Source: Chryseobacterium sp. LAM-KRS1 (GTDB lineage: Bacteria > Bacteroidota > Bacteroidia > Flavobacteriales > Weeksellaceae). From it: a stretch of DNA of 64,000 bases. The DNA lies in NCBI RefSeq assembly GCF_013184525.1, contig NZ_JAAOIZ010000004.1:682001-746000 (forward strand), given 5' to 3'. Shown here piece by piece: positions 41,246-50,858 of this stretch. The notes under the pieces are model-generated. The model searched no databases. It had not been told where the DNA came from and saw nothing but the letters and a program-made list of their open reading frames with translations. A program made the translations under genes and the position numbers. Positions within the stretch are counted from its first letter, which is position 1. Each line of letters begins with the position of its first letter.

Positions 41246-43038
41246 AATATAGATTTATTGTTATAAGCCCATAAAGCAAGCTGTAATAAATTCCAATGTT
41301 TATGATCGTTATTCAGAAATTTTTGAGCATTATCAAAATCAATATAGTCAAAGATTTTCTGATTAGGATCTTTGAGCAGATCGTTGGAAAGGTTAATGAG
41401 TGACTCTTCTTCAAACCATGCCTTAATGCTCATTCCAAATCCTTGCTTATGCCGTTTTCTTATAGTCTCAGTCCAATACGACCCCATAGCTTCACGGAGT
41501 ATGATTTTATCGTCATCACCTTTTAATTTCAATTGTTCCGGAAGTTGGATGCAAAATTCAGCAAAATCCATATCGAGAAAAGGGGTTCTAACTTCCAGCG
41601 AATTAGCCATTGCCATCCTATCGGATTTCATCATCATATTGCCAGGTACATAATTTTCAAGATCGACCCTCATAATATCATTCAGAGAATCAGGGTCAGG
41701 AATAAAGCTATAAGGTTGGTGATAATCTGTTGAAATTCCCAAAAGCTTTTGTTCATTTTTATTAAATGCATTTCTTACGGAGTTCTGATGAAAATCCAAA
41801 ACAGAAGAATATTGCAGATTCTTTTGGGTAACAAAAGAAGTCTTTCTAAAATTCTGATAAAGCTTTAATCCAAATTTTGCGATGATGTTTTTATAGCTAA
41901 AATGATTTCTTAGTTGATCTTCAACTTTATAAAAATGGTATCCTCCGAATAATTCATCACCAACATCTCCTGATAGAACAACGGTGAGATTCTTTCTTGC
42001 GTTCTTACAGATTTCATAATGGGGGAGATAAGAAATATCAGCAAAGGGCTCATCCAGAAAGGGCGAAACTTTTAAAAGTGAAGCTACTATATCCTGTTTT
42101 TTTTCATGAACTTCAATGTGGTTGGTGTTGTACTTTTCAGCAATTTCTTTTGCGTATTTCAGCTCGCTATCTTTATGATCATAGCCAAAACTAATAGTAG
42201 TTTGTTTAGGTAAAAATTCATTAACTAATGCAACAATAGAGGAAGAGTCGAGTCCTCCACTTAGAAAGCTTCCCAATTCCACATCTGCAATAAGCTGTTT
42301 TTTAACCGCATTTTTTAAAAGATATAAAAATTCTTCTTTAGCATCAGATAAGCTTATAACTCTGTCTTTCGCAGGTAAATTATAATAGCGTGAAACTTCA
42401 ATTTTTCCATCCTTCCAGATGAGTTGATGGGCTGGAGGAAGTGCAAAGATATTAGAATATATACTTTGATATGTGTTTACATATCCATTCTGGAGATAGT
42501 GTCCTAATGCATCAGGATTTACCTTAGGTTGTATAAGTCCGGAAGCAAGGATTGCTTTGATTTCTGAGGCAAAAATAAATTCATTGTTATGTCCAATAGC
42601 ATAAAAGAAAGGTTTTTCTCCAAAACGATCACGGGCGCAAAACAACTGTTGCTTTTGTTCATCCCAAATAGCAAATGCAAACATTCCGGGAAGATCATGA
42701 ATGAGGTTTTCCTGCTTCCCTTGATACATGGCTAAAATCACCTCCGTATCAGAACTTCCATGATATGGATATTCGGCATACCTTTTTTTTATGTCAAGAT
42801 AACCGTAAATTTCACCATTCAGAACGATGCATTCGTTTTTTGTGTTGGAGTACATGGGTTGTATTCCATTTTCAGATAAATCGATGATTGATAATCTGCG
42901 ATGTCCCAAAGCAATATGATCATAAAATTCATAATGGGAAGAATCCGGGCCACGATGCGCAATTGCATCAGTCATTTTTTTGATTTCTTCTGTATAATTT
43001 CTGGCATTATTGCTGATAATTCCTGCTATTCCACACAT
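41242..43038 (-). CDS. asnB: Asparagine-synthase-like glutamine amidotransferase
   Basis: The 598-aa protein has an N-terminal class II glutaminase domain with catalytic Cys2 (MCGIAGI), AHRGPDSS and the C-terminal AsnB synthetase domain with the PP-loop SGGLDSSS (about 258-265). Length is normal for the bacterial type. In free metabolism it makes asparagine. In polysaccharide loci, relatives amidate uronic acid sugars using glutamine and ATP. Location between glycosyltransferases, and the UDP-glucuronate-producing dehydrogenase in the same locus, favour the latter. The substrate is not shown by the sequence. Confidence 0.88.
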   Translation of the reverse strand: MCGIAGIISNNARNYTEEIKKMTDAIAHRGPDSSHYEFYDHIALGHRRLSIIDLSENGIQPMYSNTKNECIVLNGEIYGYLDIKKRYAEYPYHGSSDTEVILAMYQGKQENLIHDLPGMFAFAIWDEQKQQLFCARDRFGEKPFFYAIGHNNEFIFASEIKAILASGLIQPKVNPDALGHYLQNGYVNTYQSIYSNIFALPPAHQLIWKDGKIEVSRYYNLPAKDRVISLSDAKEEFLYLLKNAVKKQLIADVELGSFLSGGLDSSSIVALVNEFLPKQTTISFGYDHKDSELKYAKEIAEKYNTNHIEVHEKKQDIVASLLKVSPFLDEPFADISYLPHYEICKNARKNLTVVLSGDVGDELFGGYHFYKVEDQLRNHFSYKNIIAKFGLKLYQNFRKTSFVTQKNLQYSSVLDFHQNSVRNAFNKNEQKLLGISTDYHQPYSFIPDPDSLNDIMRVDLENYVPGNMMMKSDRMAMANSLEVRTPFLDMDFAEFCIQLPEQLKLKGDDDKIILREAMGSYWTETIRKRHKQGFGMSIKAWFEEESLINLSNDLLKDPNQKIFDYIDFDNAQKFLNNDHKHWNLLQLALWAYNNKSIL

Positions 43039-43094
43039 TTGTTTTGTTTTTTCATCACCATTTTGTTAAAAAAATTCCATCTCTTGGGACTAAT

Positions 43095-44021
43095 TTACGA
43101 AAGATTGAGAAAAGAAGGACCTTCCTGTTTTACCTTATTTCGAATATCAATAAGTATTTTTTCCTCTTGGGATATTTTTTTATATCGGTGAGATAATTTT
43201 TTATATTCGGTTCTGTTCCCTAGTAAAAGGTTTTTGAAAATACTCTGTTTCAGTGATTTTTTCTCCAGTTGTAGAGCGTTAGGTAAGTTTGGATTTATAA
43301 TATTTGTTTCAATACGCAGATCTTTATACTTATTGTAATCAATCTTATTCAGTAACTGTACTCCATCATGCACTGCCTTACTAGAGGGTACGAGGATGAT
43401 CTTTTTTTTATGAAAATGAACCCGGTTTACATATTCATTATCTTCGCCATAGTGGAAAAAATAAGGATTAAATCCGCCAACTGTTTCTATCGTTTGCTTC
43501 GGTAGAAGCCAATGTGCTGCGTTAATAAAATTGATTTCGTAGAAAGGTTTTATTGTTTGAAAATAAAGATCAGAGATTAATCTCGTCTTATCACAGTTCT
43601 GAGCTATATATTTATCTAAAAAAATATCCAGGTATTTTTCTGATCCGTCTACCTGCATTGGGCTTATAATTCCAATGTCGTTTTGATCGGGGTGGGTATT
43701 GTAGACTTGCAGGAGGTTCTTTATACTATCCGGATATAACCATGCATCCTGATTCATTAAATAAAAGAAATCTGCACCATCCTTATATGCTTTCTCAATT
43801 CCGATGTTATTGGCTTTTCCAAATCCTAAGTTTTCTGGGGACTGAATAAACTGTATTTCAGGAAATTTTTCTTTTATATATTCCTGTGTGCCATCAGTAG
43901 ATCCATTATCAATAACAATGCACTGTACAGGGACAGAAGATTCTCTTAGACTTGTAAAGCATCTTTCTGCCCATTTCATGGCATTGTAGGTAACAATAAT
44001 AAAATAAATCTTAGGTATCAC
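43095..44021 (-). CDS. Glycosyltransferase family 2, rhamnosyltransferase-like
   Basis: The 308-aa GT-A protein has KIYFIIVTYNAMKWAERCFTSL, VIDNGSTDGTQEYI, and a NQDAWLYPDSI metal site (about residue 90). FNPYFFHYGEDNEYVNRVHF is the HxxEDxD-like segment common in rhamnosyltransferase and galactofuranosyltransferase relatives. It probably transfers a deoxyhexose or similar sugar at the cytoplasmic membrane face. It begins 13 nt downstream of the SDR gene. The donor is not determinable by eye. Confidence 0.86.
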   Translation of the reverse strand: MIPKIYFIIVTYNAMKWAERCFTSLRESSVPVQCIVIDNGSTDGTQEYIKEKFPEIQFIQSPENLGFGKANNIGIEKAYKDGADFFYLMNQDAWLYPDSIKNLLQVYNTHPDQNDIGIISPMQVDGSEKYLDIFLDKYIAQNCDKTRLISDLYFQTIKPFYEINFINAAHWLLPKQTIETVGGFNPYFFHYGEDNEYVNRVHFHKKKIILVPSSKAVHDGVQLLNKIDYNKYKDLRIETNIINPNLPNALQLEKKSLKQSIFKNLLLGNRTEYKKLSHRYKKISQEEKILIDIRNKVKQEGPSFLNLS

Positions 44022-44034
44022 TGTTTTTATGTTT

Positions 44035-44703
44035 TTAAATATACTTTTGAGCTAAAGTGTTTAAATAAACATCGGGTTTTACTCCTGAGAAAAAAGCATC
44101 CGTATTTTGATCAAAAGTTACTTTATAAAAATCTCCTTCTTCGACCTCATCATAGTAAGCTTCCTGTTGTATCTGATCCTGAATAGCATTGACAATCTCT
44201 CTTAAGTTATAGTAATAAGGAAATGCAAAATTGATTGTTTCGTTTTTTACAGATCTGCATGTAGTATCAAGAAAGCCTGAGATGTCATCAATATCTAATA
44301 ACAATCTTCTGGCATTACGGTGAACTGTAAATCTACTGTTATCTTTAATTTTTGTTTTGAGAAAGTTGAAAAGAGTATTGGGATTACCTCCTTTTCCTAC
44401 AATGTTTCCAATTCTTAAGATAAGATAATTATTAGATTTATTCTTAATGTAATTTTCCATTTCAAGCTTATGTAATACATAATTGCTTTTCTGCTTTGAT
44501 TGATCATGTACACTTAGAGTGGAAAAATATACCAATTTCTTTTCTTTATTATTTACAAGGGCGTTGCTTAAAAGATCAAATTCTCTTTTAAATTCGGTTT
44601 CTTTAGTTTCAAGGGAATTTGAAACACCAGAAGCAAAATAAAGAACATCTTCAGTATCAATATTTTTTAATGAATTAGCAATAAGCCCGTTTCCTATAAT
44701 CAT
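44035..44703 (-). CDS. Short NAD(P)-binding SDR (epimerase/dehydratase-like)
   Basis: The 222-aa protein has N-terminal MIIGNGLIANSL, a reduced Rossmann start, and the SDR catalytic pattern in FSTLSVHDQSKQKSNYVLHKLEME (Ser, and YxxxK). LILRIGNIVGKGGNP supports the extended-SDR relation. At 222 residues it is much shorter than typical sugar epimerases (about 310) and lacks part of the substrate-binding C-terminal region. It may be a reductase acting late on a nucleotide sugar or a degenerate member. Function within the locus is uncertain. Confidence 0.75.
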   Translation of the reverse strand: MIIGNGLIANSLKNIDTEDVLYFASGVSNSLETKETEFKREFDLLSNALVNNKEKKLVYFSTLSVHDQSKQKSNYVLHKLEMENYIKNKSNNYLILRIGNIVGKGGNPNTLFNFLKTKIKDNSRFTVHRNARRLLLDIDDISGFLDTTCRSVKNETINFAFPYYYNLREIVNAIQDQIQQEAYYDEVEEGDFYKVTFDQNTDAFFSGVKPDVYLNTLAQKYI

Positions 44704-44720
44704 ATTTTGTGTTTATTAAT

Positions 44721-45653
44721 CTATACAAAACTATTGTTTTGTTTTTTTATCTGATATTTTTGTTTAATTGTTCTTCTGCTCCATTTAATGGTATGGTATA
44801 ATTTGGTCGGAGTAAAGGAAAATTTAGACAAAACATTATAAAAAAAATAACCAATGCTCGCCTTAAAAAAATCGATTTTGCTTATCATATTTGAATAAGA
44901 CATAAGGGTATAATAAAAATAGCTCTTAAGTTTTAATTGGCTATAATCTGAGTTATATTTTTTTATAAAGGGAATAATAGCAAAATCTTTTTTCATGACT
45001 TCTGAAGTTACATTTTTTGAAATACTGGCTCCAAATTGTCTGTAGGTACTCATTTGTTCCGGAAATATTTTTACTTTGCCATAGCAACCTGCCAATAAAT
45101 ATAAACATCTGTCTGCGGAAATAATATCCGTTGGAAAGTCATCCTTTAATATCGATTTTCTAAAAAAAAAGGTGGATGTCTGACATATTTTCAGATCGGT
45201 TAAATCATCTTTTAACAATTCATCTCCCGGATGATCAGTAAAGCTATGGCTTGGGGTTGGAGTATCTTCATAAACAACCTTGGAATCTGCTCCTACAGCT
45301 GAAAAATCGGGATGAGATTCCAAAAAATCAAATTGCTTTTGAATTTTTGAATGGTCAATCCACAGATCATCTCCATCTAGAATAGCAATATATTTTCCTG
45401 AAGCTTTTGAAAAAGAAAATAAAGTATTTTTAACATAACCTAAATTGGGTATGTTTTTAAAATATTTGATTCTGTTACCTTTGGGATGTGTGGTAATGAG
45501 TTGATTAATAATATCTTCTGTGTTGTCGGGAGAATTGTCATTGCATACAATAATTTCATAGGAACCGGAAAATTCCTGGGAAAAAATACTTTCCAGACAT
45601 TCTTTGATATACTTTTCATGTTTATATGTAGTGATGCAAATACTGATATCCAT
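44721..45653 (-). CDS. Glycosyltransferase family 2
   Basis: The 310-aa protein has ISICITTYKHEKYIKECLESIF, IIVCNDNSPDNTEDII, and the metal site AILDGDDLWIDHSKIQKQ (about residue 93). The C-terminus is helical and basic (KWSRRTIKQKYQIKKQNN), as in membrane-associated GT2 enzymes. It is flanked by the SDR and another GT2 with 6- to 17-nt gaps. The donor is unknown. Confidence 0.87.
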   Translation of the reverse strand: MDISICITTYKHEKYIKECLESIFSQEFSGSYEIIVCNDNSPDNTEDIINQLITTHPKGNRIKYFKNIPNLGYVKNTLFSFSKASGKYIAILDGDDLWIDHSKIQKQFDFLESHPDFSAVGADSKVVYEDTPTPSHSFTDHPGDELLKDDLTDLKICQTSTFFFRKSILKDDFPTDIISADRCLYLLAGCYGKVKIFPEQMSTYRQFGASISKNVTSEVMKKDFAIIPFIKKYNSDYSQLKLKSYFYYTLMSYSNMISKIDFFKASIGYFFYNVLSKFSFTPTKLYHTIKWSRRTIKQKYQIKKQNNSFV

Positions 45654-45659
45654 AATGAG

Positions 45660-46598
45660 TTAGATTGTAAACAGGTCTGACAATTTCAAGTCTAAATATT
45701 TATGACGAATACATTTCGCTATATATATCTTCCTGTCAAGAAAGTTCATTGTTTTCAAATAAGAATTCCTATTTTTAATAAAGGCAGAGTATATTTCTGT
45801 TTTTTGAGGATCCTCTTTAGGATTTATTTCCTGAAGCCTTTCGATAGATTTTAAATATGGCCATACATAATTTTTAAAATACTTTTGGTGTACCGAAAGA
45901 CTGGAGGGAGTTTCAGATTTCTCAGAATTATATCTGAGCCCATATACCTGACCAGGATGAAGTCTGTAGGAAGAAAGGGCTTTTGGAATGAATCCCAATT
46001 TATTTTTAATACTCAGTATTTGTACAATAAAATAATCATGAGCCATTGGAAAATCTTTGATATTGTATTTTTCAAGTGCATTTTTCCTTATGGCAAGTGC
46101 ACAACCCAGAATAAAACTACCTTTACTTACTAATGAAACAAAAAGCTTATGCTCCCGAATGTCATTAATAATACTTTCGTGTGTTATATTTTTCCAATTA
46201 AGATATGATGGCTGAACATTATTTTCATCGATTAGTTTTAAATCATGAAATACTCCATCGGAATCAGGGTTTTTCTGGAAGAAAAGAATCGTCTCCTCTA
46301 TCTTGTTCTTTTCCCATACATCGTCTTGATCACTAATAATTATGATTTCATTATTGCATAAATAGATCGCTTTTTCAAAATTTCTTATAAATCCTAAATT
46401 GGTTTCGTTTGTAAATACTTTGATAATCTCAGGATACTTTTTCTCATAAGTGCTTAAAATTTCAATTGTTCGGTCAGTAGAGCCGTCATCGCAGATGATC
46501 AGCTCATCAGGAATCAAAGTCTGATGTAAAATGCTATCTAGCTGAGTGGATAAATATTTTTCACCATTGTATGTACACAGTGCTACTGATACCTTCAT
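45660..46598 (-). CDS. Glycosyltransferase family 2
   Basis: The 312-aa protein has KVSVALCTYNGEKYLSTQLDSIL, LIICDDGSTDRTIEIL, and IISDQDDVWEKNKI (about residue 85). This DQDDxW form is common in WsaF/WcaA-type glycosyltransferases that build O-antigen backbones. It includes a MAHDYFIVQILSI segment typical of this subfamily. Its ATG overlaps the stop of the upstream GT2 (46595-47419) by 4 nt, so translation is coupled. Confidence 0.87.
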   Translation of the reverse strand: MKVSVALCTYNGEKYLSTQLDSILHQTLIPDELIICDDGSTDRTIEILSTYEKKYPEIIKVFTNETNLGFIRNFEKAIYLCNNEIIIISDQDDVWEKNKIEETILFFQKNPDSDGVFHDLKLIDENNVQPSYLNWKNITHESIINDIREHKLFVSLVSKGSFILGCALAIRKNALEKYNIKDFPMAHDYFIVQILSIKNKLGFIPKALSSYRLHPGQVYGLRYNSEKSETPSSLSVHQKYFKNYVWPYLKSIERLQEINPKEDPQKTEIYSAFIKNRNSYLKTMNFLDRKIYIAKCIRHKYLDLKLSDLFTI

Positions 46599-47419
46599 AA
46601 TTTGAAAAATTTAAAAACTTTACTTACTAAAACATACCTTTTACTGTTTAAAATAGCTTTTAGGTGTTTGTTTTCGGAGGTTAACTTTTCATTAGCTTCG
46701 AATAAATTTTCAAAACTTCCAAGCTCCTTCGTGAAAAACTCTATATGTTTTCTATAGATTATATTGTGAGTATACAATTTCTTTGAATTACCATTTGCCG
46801 ACATTTCTTTTATCATAGATATTTCTTTAATTCTATAATAAAACCCTACTTCTTTAATTTTGAAAACATTACCTTTTTCCTTCAAAAGAGAAATCCAAAA
46901 ATCCCAGTCCTCCCATCCGTAAATAAGGTTAGTATCATAGCCTCCTGCCTTCATCCAGTCCTCTCTTTTAAAGAAAGCAGAACAAAAAATCATGTTTTTT
47001 ACGGCAAGCATCTTTCTGCTATAGGCCGGTAGTTCCCAACTTCCATTTTCTGAACCAAATTTTTCTGCTTCACAATAGATAATTGTATATCCTTTATTAA
47101 ATTCTTTTGCAGCTAAATCAAGGTACCGGCTGCTTATTTTATCATCGGCATCCAATGGTAATATCCATGTTCCTTTTGAGATTTCTATACCCGCATTCCT
47201 GGCTGAAGATAATCCTCCGTTTTCTTTATAAATATACTGAAAACGAGGGTCTTTCTCAATCCATTTTTTTGCTATCTCTTCTGTGTTATCCGGAGAACCG
47301 TCATTTACAATAATACATTCCCAGTTCTCATAATTTTGATCGAGAACTGTTTCTAAGCATTCATCAAGAAATTGAGCCTGATTGTAGCATGGAACGATTA
47401 TGGAAATTTCTGGATTCAT
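46595..47419 (-). CDS. Glycosyltransferase family 2
   Basis: The 274-aa protein has EISIIVPCYNQAQFLDECLETVL, IIVNDGSPDNTEEIA, and PLDADDKISSRYLD (about residue 90). GGYDTNLIYGWEDWDFWISLL is the conserved acceptor-side GWEDWDFW motif of this GT2 subfamily. The C-terminus is a coiled-coil-like helix (FENLFEANEKLTSENKHLKAIL). It overlaps the next gene by 4 nt. The donor is unknown. Confidence 0.88.
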   Translation of the reverse strand: MNPEISIIVPCYNQAQFLDECLETVLDQNYENWECIIVNDGSPDNTEEIAKKWIEKDPRFQYIYKENGGLSSARNAGIEISKGTWILPLDADDKISSRYLDLAAKEFNKGYTIIYCEAEKFGSENGSWELPAYSRKMLAVKNMIFCSAFFKREDWMKAGGYDTNLIYGWEDWDFWISLLKEKGNVFKIKEVGFYYRIKEISMIKEMSANGNSKKLYTHNIIYRKHIEFFTKELGSFENLFEANEKLTSENKHLKAILNSKRYVLVSKVFKFFKL

Positions 47420-47424
47420 TTTTT

Positions 47425-48324
47425 TTAAATGATTTTATTTAAAAGTTTAAATAATGGAACCGGTAGCTTATAATGCATGGCAGTATATAATCGTTTTACT
47501 TTAAAAGGATAATTTTTGTAGGCTTTGAGATATCGCAAAGGTAATTTTTCACCCGATATATAATGTTTCTGTGTTATTCCGTTTATTTTATCTTTTATAT
47601 CACCATTTTTATCAAACATCATCTGAAGAATCAAGGTTTCCATCTCTATTCTTTCTTTTTTAGCAGAAGAAAGATTATTATCATGAATTCTGTAATAAGC
47701 TAGTTTTTGAGGAATATAAGCTATGTAATAAAGAGCGCTTATCTTTAGCCATCTAAAATAATCCTCCACTAAAAAGTCTGATTTATATTCTCCTGTATCT
47801 ACAAGGGCTTTTTTTCGCATGAGAACTGTTAGGGCAGCAATTCTGTTGCTCTTAATTAATTGTTTCCTAAAAAGGTCTTTATCAATATTTCCCAGCGAGT
47901 TATAATCTGCGATATCCGGAATGCTGTTTGAATTTTCATCTACTCCATATGTGTCTGTGAATACCATTCCGAACCCATTACCTAGTCTTTCCAGTTCTGC
48001 TACACATTTTTCTATCGCTTCAGGATGGAGAAAGTCATCGGCTGCAATTATTTTTATGTATTCTCCTTCTACAAGATTCATACAATTGTTCAGCATAGTT
48101 GAAAGGCCAGTATTTTTTTTCTGAAAATTGTTTTTGGCTGAATAGTTATTTTTTTTAAGCCAATTTTCATATACAGAAACTGAATCATCCGGTGAAAAAT
48201 CGTCTGCAAGAATCAATTCTATGTATGGATAGGTCTGTGATTTAATACTATCCAGACATTCGTTAATATACTTTTCATGATTATAGCTACTAACTATAAT
48301 ACTTACTAACCCTTTTTTTTCCAA
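47425..48324 (-). CDS. Glycosyltransferase family 2
   Basis: The 299-aa protein has LVSIIVSSYNHEKYINECLDSI, LILADDFSPDDSVSVY, and a donor site IIAADDFLHPEAIEK (about residue 92). VEDYFRWLKISALY is the acceptor-side motif. The C-terminus is basic and hydrophobic (HYKLPVPLFKLLNKII), suggesting membrane association. It follows the unknown 48330-49304 gene by 5 nt. The donor is unknown. Confidence 0.87.
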   Translation of the reverse strand: MEKKGLVSIIVSSYNHEKYINECLDSIKSQTYPYIELILADDFSPDDSVSVYENWLKKNNYSAKNNFQKKNTGLSTMLNNCMNLVEGEYIKIIAADDFLHPEAIEKCVAELERLGNGFGMVFTDTYGVDENSNSIPDIADYNSLGNIDKDLFRKQLIKSNRIAALTVLMRKKALVDTGEYKSDFLVEDYFRWLKISALYYIAYIPQKLAYYRIHDNNLSSAKKERIEMETLILQMMFDKNGDIKDKINGITQKHYISGEKLPLRYLKAYKNYPFKVKRLYTAMHYKLPVPLFKLLNKII

Positions 48325-48329
48325 AATAA

Positions 48330-49304
48330 TTATTCTAATTGTTCCTTTGCCCCTTCAATACCTAACAAACTCTGTACCTTTTCTCCGTGAGCATCTAAGG
48401 AATAAATAAGTTCTCTTTGATCTTTCTTTACCAGATAGATTTCAGATGGGACTATATTCGCATTGTCGATTTTCTTTGGAATCACTAGCTCTAACGTGTA
48501 GCCAGCAATAAATTTTTCGTTGAGGAAATCCGGTTTTATGTGAATTGTCGGATTAAGTGAGTCTACCGACACCCTGTTCAATTTAGTTGCTACTAACTTG
48601 GATGTTAATGGACTTAAACCAATGCGGAAAAGTTTACGTTGTTTAATATACTGAAATCCATTTTCTTCAAGGGTTACCGGATTATGATAAACCATTTTTT
48701 CGAGATGCTTAAGAAGTCCTTTGGAATTATAGATTGTTCCATCAACAGAAAAAGGATAAGACCAGTGATGAATAACCGTATCGGTATAATAATCCCATTG
48801 ATAATAGTTGTTCTTTTTCTCAAGATATGATGGTTGTCCTTCCAAATTTTCACCAACGTACAATCTGTAAGAAGCATTTTCAGGATTGGCTCTTATGATG
48901 TCAAACACTTCTTTCGGAATTGTAATATCATCATAAAAAACTCCATCATCTGTGTTGAACATTAGGAATTCACAATTGCTGTTGCGAATGATTTTTTGAA
49001 GTAATCCTTTGAAATTATCTCCGTTTTTATTAAATAAATTTTTTTTCTTGAAAAATTCCCAATCTTTTTTTGAATTAAGTGATTTAAAATAAGATAAATC
49101 GAAAATAACACTCTTTCTTTCAATAAAATTTACATGCTGTTCTGCATACTTTTTCTTAAGAAGTTCATATCCTTCCTTATGAGGTCCACTCGTATGATAT
49201 AAAACAACGATTTTTGAATCTGTTTTAAAATGTTTTAAAGTAGATTGTAATAAGTAATCTAACTGAATCGCACGATTGTAAGAAAATATTATATTGAGAA
49301 CCAT
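48330..49304 (-). CDS. Probable glycosyltransferase-like protein, unassigned family
   Basis: The 324-aa protein begins VLNIIFSYNRAIQLDYLLQST, recalling the start of GT-A enzymes (xxIIFSYNRxxxLxxLL). It has a likely metal-binding acidic site in FLMFNTDDGVFYDDITIP (about residue 115). The remainder (GENLEGQPSYLEKKNNYYQW, HWSYPFSVDGTIYNSKGLL) is not one I recognise. It has a 1-nt overlap with the aminotransferase gene and a 5-nt gap to a GT2, so it is part of the operon. A sugar-transfer role is inferred from fold hints and context only. Confidence 0.6.
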   Translation of the reverse strand: MVLNIIFSYNRAIQLDYLLQSTLKHFKTDSKIVVLYHTSGPHKEGYELLKKKYAEQHVNFIERKSVIFDLSYFKSLNSKKDWEFFKKKNLFNKNGDNFKGLLQKIIRNSNCEFLMFNTDDGVFYDDITIPKEVFDIIRANPENASYRLYVGENLEGQPSYLEKKNNYYQWDYYTDTVIHHWSYPFSVDGTIYNSKGLLKHLEKMVYHNPVTLEENGFQYIKQRKLFRIGLSPLTSKLVATKLNRVSVDSLNPTIHIKPDFLNEKFIAGYTLELVIPKKIDNANIVPSEIYLVKKDQRELIYSLDAHGEKVQSLLGIEGAKEQLE

Positions 49305-50404
49305 TAGAATGCATTTAAAGTTTGTATAACTTTTAAAATTTCCTCATCTGTCATTACTGGGGAAATTGGTAAACTTAAAACCTCATTATGAATCTTTTCG
49401 GTAACAGGCAGACTAAGTTCCTTCCATTCTGAGTATGCTTCCTGATGATGAGGTGGAATCGGATAATGTATGAGGGTTTGGATTCCATTTTCTTCAAGAT
49501 ACTTTTGCAGCTTATCTCTATCTTCTGTCCTGATTACAAAAAGGTGATATACATGGCTGTTTTCTTCTAATTTATGCTGAGGGAGAATAATCTTTGGATT
49601 TACAATTTCCTTAAGGTATCTATCTGCAATTTTTTTTCGTTCGTAATTTTCTGCGTCTAAATATTTTAATTTTACAGATAACACAGCAGCCTGAATTTCG
49701 TCTAAACGCGAATTGTAACCACGATATTGGTTAACGTATTTTTTTTGAGAACCGTAATTTGCCAAAGTTCTCACGCAAGTCGCCAATTCATTGTCTTTAC
49801 ATGTGACAGCGCCGGCATCTCCTATAGCTCCAAGGTTTTTCCCTGGATAAAAGCTGAATCCTGCAGCATCTCCTAAACTTCCTGATTTTTTGTTTTTCCA
49901 TAATGCTCCAATTGTTTGAGCATTATCTTCAATTATTTTTAGATTATATTTTTCTGAAATTTGTAGTATTTTCTCTGAAAATACAATACTCCCATATAAA
50001 TGAACAAGTAGAATTGCTCTGGTCCGTGAAGTAATTTTTTCTTCTATTTTAGAAGTGTCAATGTTGTAAGTATTAAGATCTGGTTCTACTAAAACCGGAA
50101 CTAATTTATTATCTGTGATGGCAAGGATAGAAGCAATATAGGTATTGGCGGGAACAAGAATCTCATCTCCTTCAGTCATAATACCAAGCTCAATATAAGC
50201 TCTGAAAATTAACCTTAATGCATCTAACCCATTTGCCACGCCAATGGCATGAGGAACATCGCAATATTGAGCAAGCTCTGTTTCAAATGTTTTTATTCTA
50301 TCACCCAACAAATACCATCCGGAACGGAAAGTACTTAAGATGGCATCTTCAATTTCTTGTTGATGGGTAAGATTTATTTTCTGTAAATCAAGAAATTTAA
50401 TCAT
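49304..50404 (-). CDS. fdtB: dTDP-3-keto-6-deoxyhexose 3-aminotransferase (DegT/DnrJ/EryC1 family)
   Basis: The 366-aa PLP-dependent aminotransferase has the internal-aldimine Lys at about residue 188 in [20 protein letters not shown], plus [17 protein letters not shown] substrate loop ([14 protein letters not shown]) and [14 protein letters not shown] near the N-terminus. FdtB/QdtB convert the 3-keto sugar made by FdtA/QdtA into the 3-amino sugar with glutamate. It overlaps the acetyltransferase gene by 8 nt. The FdtB versus QdtB choice cannot be made by eye. Confidence 0.88.
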   Translation of the reverse strand: MIKFLDLQKINLTHQQEIEDAILSTFRSGWYLLGDRIKTFETELAQYCDVPHAIGVANGLDALRLIFRAYIELGIMTEGDEILVPANTYIASILAITDNKLVPVLVEPDLNTYNIDTSKIEEKITSRTRAILLVHLYGSIVFSEKILQISEKYNLKIIEDNAQTIGALWKNKKSGSLGDAAGFSFYPGKNLGAIGDAGAVTCKDNELATCVRTLANYGSQKKYVNQYRGYNSRLDEIQAAVLSVKLKYLDAENYERKKIADRYLKEIVNPKIILPQHKLEENSHVYHLFVIRTEDRDKLQKYLEENGIQTLIHYPIPPHHQEAYSEWKELSLPVTEKIHNEVLSLPISPVMTDEEILKVIQTLNAF

Positions 50405-50858
50405 GAGTATTTTTCTTTAAAAATTTTGCTGGATTTCCAACCCAGATTTCATTGGCAGGAATGTTTTTGGTAACAACACTCCCTGCTCCGATAAGCGAAT
50501 TTTCTCCAATTGTCACACCCGCCAGTATGGTTGCGTTTGCACCAATAGATGCTCCTTTTTTTATCAATGTATGTTCCGGTTTAAAGTGCTTATTTTTGGA
50601 TTTTGGAAACAGGTCATTCGTGAAAGTTGCATTAGGGCCAATAAAAACATCATCTTCTATTGTAATTCCATCCCAGATCTGAACACCGGGCTTTATTGTT
50701 ACATTATTCCCTATAATTACCTTATTTTCTATAAATACCTGACAATTGATATTACAGTTACTTCCAATTTCTGCGTCTTTAAGAATGACGCAGAATTGCC
50801 ATATGTAGGTTCCTTCACCTATGTTTTGAGATTGTACATCAGCCAGAGAGTGAATCAT
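50397..50858 (-). CDS. fdtC: dTDP-3-amino-3,6-dideoxyhexose N-acetyltransferase
   Basis: The 153-aa left-handed beta-helix enzyme has [56 protein letters not shown], and [25 protein letters not shown], ending VGNPAKFLK. This matches the FdtC/WxcM N-terminal acetyltransferase type, which finishes dTDP-Fuc3NAc or dTDP-Qui3NAc using acetyl-CoA. It is translationally coupled to fdtA (4-nt overlap) and fdtB (8-nt overlap). Confidence 0.87.
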   Translation of the reverse strand: MIHSLADVQSQNIGEGTYIWQFCVILKDAEIGSNCNINCQVFIENKVIIGNNVTIKPGVQIWDGITIEDDVFIGPNATFTNDLFPKSKNKHFKPEHTLIKKGASIGANATILAGVTIGENSLIGAGSVVTKNIPANEIWVGNPAKFLKKNTHD

